A stretch of 7,841 bases of DNA from Clostridia bacterium (GTDB lineage: Bacteria > Bacillota > Clostridia > CAKSNL01 > HGM11501). The stretch covers positions 1 to 7,841 of the forward strand of contig JAFPCL010000081.1 in assembly GCA_017390225.1 (NCBI GenBank), given 5' to 3'. This document shows positions 1 through 5,969 of the stretch, in pieces (the stretch's first letter is position 1; each line of letters begins with the position of its first letter). Below the pieces are notes generated by a model. The model saw only the letters and a program-made list of their open reading frames with translations. It was not told the DNA's origin and did not search any database. The position numbers and the translations under genes are program-made.

Positions 1-1339
1 CACCCACAATGGCTTGTTCCAGCTCTTTTTTGGTCTGCTCCTGCCTTGTGGTGTTCTCTCGATTTCGCTCCCACTCTTCTTCCATATCGGCAATGCGGGC
101 ACCAAGGTCCGCTCTTGTATCGGCGAAGGATTCAATTTTGCTCTTGGCATCGGAATGTAGAAGTGCCACCTTCTGCTGTTCTTCTCGGATGGCATCAATC
201 TTTTTGCCCTGTGCGGTCACAAATCCGGCGGCATCCTCTTCCTTTTCTTTGGCGGCCGCTGCCATGTCTTTTGCTTCTTGTAATTTCTTTTCTGCTTCTT
301 GCTTTTCGTGCTTCAGTGCCTCCGCCTTTTCGCCGCGCTTTTCTTCTTCCTCCGCTAATTCCTGTGCCTCTTTGCGATAGCGCATTGCCTGTTCTTCATT
401 GGCATGAATCAAGGTGTCGCACTTTTCCGCTTCCGCATTCAGCGCCGTAATGAGCTGTTCTGTTTGGCTTCGGCTTTCTCTTGCCTCTTCCGTGGCTTGC
501 TCCTTTTCACGGTTCTTCTGATGCAATCCCGTCACCGTGTCCTGCACACTGTCCACAGCGGCTTTTTTCTCTGCCAACTCTCGTGTGAGTGTCGCCACAT
601 CCGCTTCTAATTTTTCTTTGGTTTTATCACTCTTTTCGATGGCATCAAAAAAGAGATTGACGTCTAATATTTTCAGTTCGTCACGACAAGTTAAAAACCG
701 CTCCGCTTTTTCCGATTGTTTACGAAGAGGCTCCAATTGCCCCGTGATTTCGGATAAAATATCTGCAATACGCGTGATATTATTGTCTGTTGCCGCAAGC
801 TTTCGCTCCGCTTCAATCTTTTTATATTTATATTTAGATATTCCCGCCGCTTCTTCAAACATTTCGCGGCGATCTTCAGGCTTTGCATATAAAATCTCAT
901 CAATTCTGCCTTGACCGATGACACTGTAGCCGTCACGACCAAGCCCCGTATCCATCAAAAGCTCATGGATATCCTTCAGGCGGCACGGCACACGGTTAAT
1001 CATATATTCACTTTCACCACTCCGATACAGACGGCGCGTAATGGCGACCTCTTCAAAATCCACGTTGAACAGGCGGCTTTCGTTGTTGAGCGTCATGGTG
1101 ACTTCCGCAAAACCTACGGGTCCTCGCTTTTCACTGCCGGCAAAAATCACATCTTCCATGCGACTGCCGCGGAGAGTCTTCACACTCTGCTCGCCCATAA
1201 CCCAACGCACCGCATCGGATACATTGCTTTTCCCGCATCCGTTCGGCCCGATGATTGCCGTGAGCCCGGATGTGAATTCCACATTCACCCGATCGACAAA
1301 GGATTTAAAACCCATCATCTCCAGACTTTTAAACAGCAA
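1..1339 (-). CDS. smc: Chromosome segregation protein SMC, N-terminal part (cut by the window edge)
   Basis: SMC is the ATPase of the bacterial condensin-like SMC-ScpAB complex, which loads on DNA and organises and separates sister chromosomes. About 446 codons are visible and the frame is open to position 1, so the hinge and C-terminal half lie outside. The N-terminus (LFKSLEMMGFKSF) is the classical SMC opening. Walker A GPNGCGKSN is at residues 31-39, the LRGSRMEDVIFAG segment with the conserved arginine at about 56-68, and the Q-loop region GQGRIDEIL at 142-150. From about residue 165 the protein becomes a charged Glu/Lys/Ala-rich coiled coil. The start is a TTG: it gives the family N-terminus and has GAGGGG 6 nt upstream, while the nearby ATG at 1357-1359 is out of frame. 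The gene has its own consensus promoter and follows a terminator, so it starts a transcript, unlike Bacillus subtilis where rnc precedes smc. The family and N-terminal features are seen directly; function is from family knowledge. Confidence 0.96.
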   Translation of the reverse strand, partial: MLFKSLEMMGFKSFVDRVNVEFTSGLTAIIGPNGCGKSNVSDAVRWVMGEQSVKTLRGSRMEDVIFAGSEKRGPVGFAEVTMTLNNESRLFNVDFEEVAITRRLYRSGESEYMINRVPCRLKDIHELLMDTGLGRDGYSVIGQGRIDEILYAKPEDRREMFEEAAGISKYKYKKIEAERKLAATDNNITRIADILSEITGQLEPLRKQSEKAERFLTCRDELKILDVNLFFDAIEKSDKTKEKLEADVATLTRELAEKKAAVDSVQDTVTGLHQKNREKEQATEEARESRSQTEQLITALNAEAEKCDTLIHANEEQAMRYRKEAQELAEEEEKRGEKAEALKHEKQEAEKKLQEAKDMAAAAKEKEEDAAGFVTAQGKKIDAIREEQQKVALLHSDAKSKIESFADTRADLGARIADMEEEWERNRENTTRQEQTKKELEQAIVG

Positions 1340-1345
1340 ATATAT

Positions 1346-1351
1346 CCCCTC
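1346..1351 (-). promoter_or_regulatory. Ribosome binding site of smc (decides the TTG start)
   Basis: GAGGGG on the minus strand, 6 nt before the TTG at 1337-1339. No in-frame ATG or GTG gives the SMC N-terminus, so this site supports the TTG start. Confidence 0.75.
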
Positions 1352-1368
1352 ACTTTCATAATTTATTT

Positions 1369-1397
1369 ATTATACACTTTTTTAAAGAAAATGTCAA
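1369..1397 (-). promoter_or_regulatory. Perfect consensus sigma-A/sigma-70 promoter of smc
   Basis: On the minus strand TTGACA (1392-1397) and TATAAT (1369-1374) are separated by exactly 17 bp (1375-1391). The surroundings are very A/T rich. The expected transcript start is near 1361-1363, giving a leader of about 23 nt to the smc TTG. The match is seen directly; activity is inferred. Confidence 0.9.
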
Positions 1398-1558
1398 ATC
1401 AAAATATCAACAAAAATCAATTATCCTCAAAGTAAATTTCCGGTCTGATATCGAAATCCTTATACATCCCTTCGGCATTTTTGCTATCGCCTTACTATGC
1501 AAAATTTCTTTGTCATAAGGCATCGATATTTGCCCGCAAAACTTCCGTTTTTTCCTAC
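1398..1558. other. Intergenic stretch between the transporter terminator and the smc promoter
   Basis: About 160 nt between the terminator and the smc promoter, with no convincing gene. The only coding-like signal is a short minus-strand frame at 1417-1491 (24 codons between stops, with an ATG at 1465-1467 and an end YFEDN) that has no proper ribosome binding site. No tRNA, riboswitch fold or repeat was recognised here. Confidence 0.6.
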
Positions 1559-1602
1559 AAAAAAACTCTTACAACGAACTTTCGTTCGAAGCAAGAGTTT
1601 TT
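1559..1602 (-). terminator. Intrinsic terminator of the transporter operon
   Basis: A perfect 10-bp stem is formed by 1561-1570 and 1593-1602 (AAAAACTCTT pairing with AAGAGTTTTT). An inner CGAAC/GTTCG stem (1575-1579 with 1584-1588) closes a TTTC tetraloop. On the minus strand the stem runs into a run of seven T (1559-1565). It begins 5 nt after the stop codon of the DUF4340 gene. The plus-strand side is also T-rich (1598-1609), so it may work in both directions, but no plus-strand gene enters it. Confidence 0.92.
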
Positions 1603-1607
1603 CTTTT

Positions 1608-2549
1608 TTATTCTATGGCGCCGTCGAAATGATATTCGTTCATGGCAAGAATGTTTTCTGCCAATGTGCCGAGGCGATACACCATGGAAGAGCCTTCCGG
1701 TTGTACATAATAGCTATCTTCATATTTAGCACCGATTTTGAGCATCACGGTGTCCATCGGGGCTTCTACCGTTACGGTTGCTAAAGGTGCATCCAAGCCG
1801 TAGGTGGGCAAATCATGCTCTGTTGCATGGTAGGTCACAAATTCATCCCACACGATACCGGTCATTTGCGACAAGAAGGTTTCCACTTGTGCCGTATCAA
1901 CCGTCGTGTTACCACCACGCTTCCAGATGTGTTTACCGCTGTCATCTTTAGCACCGGTATTGTCCCATGTGAAAGTTCCGTTTGCATTGGTGACGGTAAT
2001 GCTTGTGGCATCGGAGAGCTCCGGCAGGGTTTCCTGCTCGACAAAGTCCTTCAATGTTTTCCCAAACAAAGCAGAAGCTTCTGCGGAAACCAAATAAACC
2101 ACCGCATCACTGCCGTTCATGCGCAAATAACTCTGCCCTGCAAATTCGTTTTGGCTTCCTAATTCCAAGGTGTACTGTGTGCCGCTGTTGTCTGCAAAAG
2201 AAATCATAGTTCCGGAAGCAAAGCCCATATCAACCGAGGCATCCATTTCCGCACTGTCCAAGCTTCTTTGATAACCCAAAGCCACCAATTCGCTTAAAAA
2301 GCCTTCCACCAGCTCCCCACTTATGGGGGCATTTTCATCATTTACTGATACCCACACGCCGTCTTTTTTGATTAGTGTATCAGCGCCAATGCTTACGGTC
2401 TGTATGTTTTCGGCTTTGACGGAAAACAACGCATCTCCCATGGTTTCTTTTTCTTCTGCTTTTTTATTGTATGACGTGATCACTGCATAGGCGATGATGC
2501 AAACAATCAAAACGCCCAAAAGGATCAGCATATTTCTTCCGCGCTTCAT
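1608..2549 (-). CDS. DUF4340 domain protein, membrane-anchored, last gene of the GldG-type ABC operon
   Basis: A 313-residue protein that I assign to the DUF4340 family, whose members commonly sit next to GldG-like proteins; no biochemical role is established. Basic residues at 2-5 (KRGR) and one hydrophobic segment at about 7-25 suggest an N-terminal anchor with the rest outside the membrane. The remainder looks like two copies of one module, about residues 49-165 and 183-302. Each has a Trp-containing strand (DGVWVS at 63-68, KHIWKR at 206-211), then a helix (LVEGFLSEL, QVETFLSQM), then a strand pair with a Leu-x-x-Gly type step (LELG at 128-131, LKIG at 270-273), then a Tyr-rich strand (QSYLRM, DSYYVQ). 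The start ATG overlaps the gldG stop by one base (TAATG), and AGGAGG lies 8 nt upstream inside gldG, pointing to coupled translation. Family call fairly sure, function unknown. Confidence 0.85.
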   Translation of the reverse strand: MKRGRNMLILLGVLIVCIIAYAVITSYNKKAEEKETMGDALFSVKAENIQTVSIGADTLIKKDGVWVSVNDENAPISGELVEGFLSELVALGYQRSLDSAEMDASVDMGFASGTMISFADNSGTQYTLELGSQNEFAGQSYLRMNGSDAVVYLVSAEASALFGKTLKDFVEQETLPELSDATSITVTNANGTFTWDNTGAKDDSGKHIWKRGGNTTVDTAQVETFLSQMTGIVWDEFVTYHATEHDLPTYGLDAPLATVTVEAPMDTVMLKIGAKYEDSYYVQPEGSSMVYRLGTLAENILAMNEYHFDGAIE

Positions 2550-3985
2550 TAACGTTTCCTCCTGACCACAAGCACATAGTAGATGCCGATGCCCAGAATC
2601 AGCAAGGGAATCATCACAACAAGTACAATGAACAGAACATTCGCTGTTCCCTGCGGCACGGTAATCGTGTCGTTGGTGAGGGTCTTTGCATGGATGGCAA
2701 TGGATTCCTCCTGTTCACAGAACCAGCCTAAGATATTGAGAACAAAATCATGATTGGCACCGCTGACGGTGGTGTTCATGGTGTCGTCTAATATGCCGTA
2801 AGCGGCAATCCAGGAAAGACGAGTTTCTTTTTCTCCCACAGTTTCCGTTGCAACAGATGCCACGGAGAAGGGGCCCATAATATCGCCCTCTTCATAGGTC
2901 AGCTCTTCTGCCGGGAAATTCACTTTAGAGTATGCGGCTTCGGAGGTTTTGGCAAGCTCCGTCACGGTCAGTGTTTCTCTGTTGTCTTCTAAAGTCTTGA
3001 TTCCTTGTGCTTCCGGGAACAAGCCATAGTAAGAGTTTTGAATCAAAGGCTGTGTCACCGTGTGATTCACAAATTCCGGAATAATAAGATAGGGATACAT
3101 GGGATAGTGACGGTAGGAATCGCCTTCCATGATGATGCCGGGCACCTGTGCCATGCCATATGCCGCCGTCACCTTCATCAGATTTTCCATCGCCGTTTCC
3201 GTGTAGCCTGTCAAAAGAAGCACTCTTCCGCCGCCTTGCAGATAAGCAATCAGCATATCCGCTTCCTGTGCATTGATATCGGTCTGCGGTGCCGTAATCA
3301 TCACGCAATCGGCATCCTGCGGAACTTCGGTCATAGAAAACAAGGTCAGCTCTTTCACTTCCATGTTTTCCTTTGCAATCGCTTTGGTAAGGCTCTCGGG
3401 CAGTGCTGTTTCGCCGTGTCCCATCAGCGTGTAGATGACCGGGAACTGTGCATTCGTCACATAGTGAATGGCCGATGTAATCTCACTTTCCCCATTAAAA
3501 CTGTAGGACATTTGCCCCGTGGTGTAGTAGCTGTTGTAATCCGTCACGAAAATATCCGTGTAGGGCACATAGCGATTTCTCTCGCCACATTCCACGACAA
3601 GGCTGTTGGCAGAAGGCGTTTCCTGGGTGTATGCCTTAATAAATTGCGGATTGAGCACCGGGTCTTTCACTTCTACCTTGATTTTATCCGACAATGCGGT
3701 ATAGCGCGCCAAAAGTCCCATAATGGTCTGGTCTTCGCTTCCCTTTTGTGCAATCACGTAGACCGTAACGTCTTGATCCAATGCAGAAACAATCTGTTCT
3801 GTTTGTTCGGAGATGGCCGTCAGCTGTTTGGCAGAAATATCAGGCTTGACGATTGTGTCGGAAAGGCTTGCCACAAATAGGCAAACAAGAACGGCAATGG
3901 CAATCACGATTAAAGAAGAAAAAATACTGTAAGAGCCCAAACGCAGTTTTTTCTGCTTTGTGCTAATTTGCTTTTTCTCTTTCAT
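2549..3985 (-). CDS. GldG-like ABC transporter auxiliary protein (ABC_transp_aux)
   Basis: A 478-residue protein of the GldG/ABC-type auxiliary family, which also includes a domain related to eukaryotic IFT52. It has a Lys-rich N-terminus (residues 2-13), one transmembrane segment at about 19-41, a large soluble region, and a C-terminal transmembrane segment at about 449-472 ending in VVRRKR. Family landmarks seen are a pattern LLARY...KVEVKDPVLNPQF at 91-115, FNGESEITSAI at 163-173, GHGE at 189-192, and a later Gly-rich strand GGGRVLLL. By topology the soluble region should lie outside the membrane. The start is the ATG at 3983-3985, because GGAGG stands 8 nt upstream. An in-frame GTG at 3992-3994 directly abuts that site and is unlikely. 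The stop of the permease overlaps this ATG by one base (TGATG). In Bacteroidota GldG works with GldA and GldF in gliding; here the role and substrate are unknown. Confidence 0.9.
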   Translation of the reverse strand: MKEKKQISTKQKKLRLGSYSIFSSLIVIAIAVLVCLFVASLSDTIVKPDISAKQLTAISEQTEQIVSALDQDVTVYVIAQKGSEDQTIMGLLARYTALSDKIKVEVKDPVLNPQFIKAYTQETPSANSLVVECGERNRYVPYTDIFVTDYNSYYTTGQMSYSFNGESEITSAIHYVTNAQFPVIYTLMGHGETALPESLTKAIAKENMEVKELTLFSMTEVPQDADCVMITAPQTDINAQEADMLIAYLQGGGRVLLLTGYTETAMENLMKVTAAYGMAQVPGIIMEGDSYRHYPMYPYLIIPEFVNHTVTQPLIQNSYYGLFPEAQGIKTLEDNRETLTVTELAKTSEAAYSKVNFPAEELTYEEGDIMGPFSVASVATETVGEKETRLSWIAAYGILDDTMNTTVSGANHDFVLNILGWFCEQEESIAIHAKTLTNDTITVPQGTANVLFIVLVVMIPLLILGIGIYYVLVVRRKR

Positions 3986-4848
3986 CAGCTCCACCTCCGT
4001 TTCTCTAAAGATTGTTCCGTCAGATACACAAATACAACAATAACCGCAAGATACAGAACCACTGCCGTGATATCAAAAGTTCCGTTAATAAAAGTATATA
4101 ACCGATTGAACAGGCAGGTTTCCTGCATTACTGTTAAAAACAGGCTTTCAAAAGCCGCTTGCTTCCACAGGTATAACCCGGTGAGAATGCCTTCCAGCAC
4201 CAAAAATGCACCGCTGCCGAAAATCACATTTTTCGTAATGAACCCAATAACAAGTCCCACAATCAAAATGATTATGCTAAATGCCATGAAAGAAGCAAAT
4301 GCTGTTGCCGGAAGGAGCGATGCCAAAGCGGCACCATAATAATTGAGAAGCACCGCAACCAGTGTCATCACAGCGGCAATAATTTGATTTTCCGTCAAAG
4401 AAGAGAAAAACATACCGCCGGAAATGAGCGCCGCACCTAAAAGGAAATAAGCAAAAATACTGCTGTATGCGGTCAAGAAATAGACACTGCCGAACAAAGA
4501 CAGAATCAAAGGATATATGCAAAGCACCAGCAAAGGAAGGGCAAGCACTGCCAGCATTGCCAGATATTTTCCCAGCACAATTTTTGTCATGCCCATGGGA
4601 AGTGCATATAAAAGCTGATCGGTTTTAGATCCGCGTTCCTCAGCAAAACAGCGCATGCTGAGCACCGGAATGCCCAATAAGTACACAATGCTCATATTGC
4701 CGAACACATATTCAAAATTGGCAACACCGCCGAATAAATTCACCGCAACGGTGTAAATACCGGCAAACAAAAGAACAAAAGCAACAAAAACATATCCGGT
4801 GATGCTCTTAAAATATGATTTGAATTCACGTTCAAAAATTGCACCCAT
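3985..4848 (-). CDS. ABC-2 type permease, GldF-like
   Basis: A 287-residue membrane protein that forms the transmembrane part of the transporter. The start (GAIFEREFKSYFKSITGYVF) is typical of ABC-2 permeases: an amphipathic stretch followed by the first membrane segment at about 18-38. Then come a second segment at about 48-64 and the family motif MRCFAEERGSKTDQLLYALP at 65-84, a cytoplasmic coupling region. Further hydrophobic segments follow at roughly 93-117, 123-150, 155-175, 185-205, 210-226 and 255-275; exact borders are estimates. The gene starts 3 nt after the ATPase stop, with GAGG 8 nt before its ATG, and overlaps gldG by one base, so the three products are probably made in fixed proportion. 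The permease family is clear; GldF-like rather than a generic ABC-2 permease is argued mainly from the GldG neighbour. Substrate unknown. Confidence 0.92.
   Translation of the reverse strand: MGAIFEREFKSYFKSITGYVFVAFVLLFAGIYTVAVNLFGGVANFEYVFGNMSIVYLLGIPVLSMRCFAEERGSKTDQLLYALPMGMTKIVLGKYLAMLAVLALPLLVLCIYPLILSLFGSVYFLTAYSSIFAYFLLGAALISGGMFFSSLTENQIIAAVMTLVAVLLNYYGAALASLLPATAFASFMAFSIIILIVGLVIGFITKNVIFGSGAFLVLEGILTGLYLWKQAAFESLFLTVMQETCLFNRLYTFINGTFDITAVVLYLAVIVVFVYLTEQSLEKRRWS
3994..3998 (-). promoter_or_regulatory. Ribosome binding site of the GldG-like gene (decides its start)
   Basis: GGAGG on the minus strand, inside the last codons of the permease gene, 8 nt before the ATG at 3983-3985. 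The alternative GTG at 3992-3994 shares a base with this site and so would have no spacing, which favours the ATG. Confidence 0.8.
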
Positions 4849-4851
4849 TGT

Positions 4852-5886
4852 TTATGCCTCCTCCCCACCAACAGCCGTGCTTTCTTCCGGCTCGGCTTGC
4901 GTTTTTGTTTCTTCCGCATGGTTCTCTTCTTGCACGGGCACTTCTTTAGCCGTCTTGTCCTCTTGTGTGACTTGCAGGAACACATCCTCCAGGCTCACAT
5001 GCTTAATGGACATGGCAAGAATGGGAATTTGTCTTTGGGCATAAGCGAAGAAGACCTCTTCTCGGAAATCCCGATCGGCATGGGATTTATACTGCACATA
5101 GGTTTGTCCGTCCTCACCCGGGCGGCAAAGGGTGCTGTCGATGGCATCAATTGAGTCTGCAATTTCTTTTGCCTGCGCTTCCGTGCCCTTAATTGTCAGA
5201 CGAAGGGTGGACGTGCCTTGGAACATGGCTTCTAAATTTTTCGGCGTGTCGCTTGCCACAAGCTCGCCTTTAGAGATAATCATAATATGGGAGCAGACTG
5301 CGCTGACTTCGGAGAGAATATGACTGCTTAAAATGACCGTGTGGTTTTTTCCGAGCTTTGTGATGAGCTCGCGGATTTCAATAATCTGCATCGGGTCAAG
5401 ACCGACGGTCGGTTCGTCCAAAATAATAATTTCGGGATTGCCCAAAAGTGCCTGTGCGATACCCACACGTTGACGATAACCCTTGGACAGATGCTTCATC
5501 AAGCGGTGTGCCACCTTTTCGATGCCCGTCACCTGCATGACTTCCACAATTTGATCTTCCCGCTCTGCCTTGGAAAGACCTTTGGCTTTTGCCACAAAGG
5601 ACAGATATTCCAAAGGCGTCATGTCTAAGTACAAGGGCGGCTGTTCCGGAAGATACCCGATGCACTTTTTTGCTTCAATGGCATCTTCGAAAATATCATG
5701 ACCGTTGATTAAAACTTCTCCTTCCGTAGCTGAAAGACAACCGGTCAGAATATTCATGGTGGTTGACTTGCCTGCACCGTTCGGGCCTAAAAAGCCGTAA
5801 ATAGTGCCTGATTCTACGGTAAAGGACAAATTTTTCACAGCCGTATGATCGCCGTATTTTTTCGTTAGATTTTTTACTTCAATCAT
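4852..5886 (-). CDS. ABC transporter ATP-binding protein, GldA/CcmA type, with acidic C-terminal tail
   Basis: A 344-residue ATPase that would power the permease encoded next. The nucleotide-binding motifs are complete: Walker A GPNGAGKST at 34-42, Q-loop LPEQPPLY with Gln82, signature LSKGYRQR at 133-140 (the LSxGxxQR form usual in ABC-2 exporters), Walker B IIILDEP at 153-159, D-loop GLDP at 162-165, and switch His189 in SSH. A second domain at about 205-308 ends with SLEDVFLQVT, where many relatives stop. Beyond it a tail of about 36 residues (309-344) is rich in Glu, Ala, Thr and Lys and probably disordered. The start ATG has AAGGAG 9 nt upstream and a candidate promoter further up. It is the first gene of the operon. 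Function as an ABC ATPase is certain from motifs; the transported molecule is not known. Confidence 0.96.
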   Translation of the reverse strand: MIEVKNLTKKYGDHTAVKNLSFTVESGTIYGFLGPNGAGKSTTMNILTGCLSATEGEVLINGHDIFEDAIEAKKCIGYLPEQPPLYLDMTPLEYLSFVAKAKGLSKAEREDQIVEVMQVTGIEKVAHRLMKHLSKGYRQRVGIAQALLGNPEIIILDEPTVGLDPMQIIEIRELITKLGKNHTVILSSHILSEVSAVCSHIMIISKGELVASDTPKNLEAMFQGTSTLRLTIKGTEAQAKEIADSIDAIDSTLCRPGEDGQTYVQYKSHADRDFREEVFFAYAQRQIPILAMSIKHVSLEDVFLQVTQEDKTAKEVPVQEENHAEETKTQAEPEESTAVGGEEA

Positions 5887-5915
5887 CAGAAACTTCTCCT
5901 TATCCTTTTTTGAAT

Positions 5916-5944
5916 ATTATACAAGAAACCTCTTTGTTTTTCAT
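5916..5944 (-). promoter_or_regulatory. Candidate sigma-A promoter of the transporter operon
   Basis: On the minus strand a perfect -10 TATAAT (5916-5921) lies 17 bp from ATGAAA (5939-5944), which matches the -35 consensus at four of six bases. It is placed about 30 nt before the ATPase start, inside the 83-nt gap after clpX. No convincing terminator for clpX was seen in this gap, so read-through from clpPX is also possible. Confidence 0.65.
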
Positions 5945-5957
5945 GAATCACATGTGA
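5940..5957. promoter_or_regulatory. Two abutting palindromes at the operon promoter, possible operator
   Basis: TTCATGAA (5940-5947) and TCACATGTGA (5948-5957) are each perfect palindromes and touch each other. The first overlaps the -35 of the transporter promoter; the second lies directly upstream of it. This is a suitable position for a regulator site. No known operator was recognised, and short palindromes can occur by chance. Confidence 0.35.
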
Positions 5958-5969
5958 ATATTTTGTAAA

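Noticed and set aside
1421..1430. TTATCCTCAA on the plus strand as a DnaA box
   Set aside because: It does not match TTATNCACA at the key positions and stands alone, with no origin features around it.
9..1435. Several plus-strand frames across the first 1.4 kb
   Set aside because: They lie antisense to smc, whose minus-strand frame is open through this region with clear SMC motifs. The Ser/Phe-rich translations are the mirror of the Glu/Lys-rich coiled coil.
3005..3880. Long plus-strand open frame of 291 codons
   Set aside because: It lies wholly opposite the GldG-like gene, has a His/Cys/Arg-rich composition typical of an antisense shadow, and shows no family motif.
3986..3994. GTG at 3992-3994 as start of the GldG-like gene
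   Set aside because: It abuts the GGAGG site with no spacing, whereas the ATG at 3983-3985 has an 8-nt spacing and a 1-nt overlap with the permease stop.
5940..5969. Terminator after clpX
   Set aside because: The best hairpin has only about six pairs with a bulge and is followed by A rather than T on the transcribed strand, so it does not support an intrinsic terminator.
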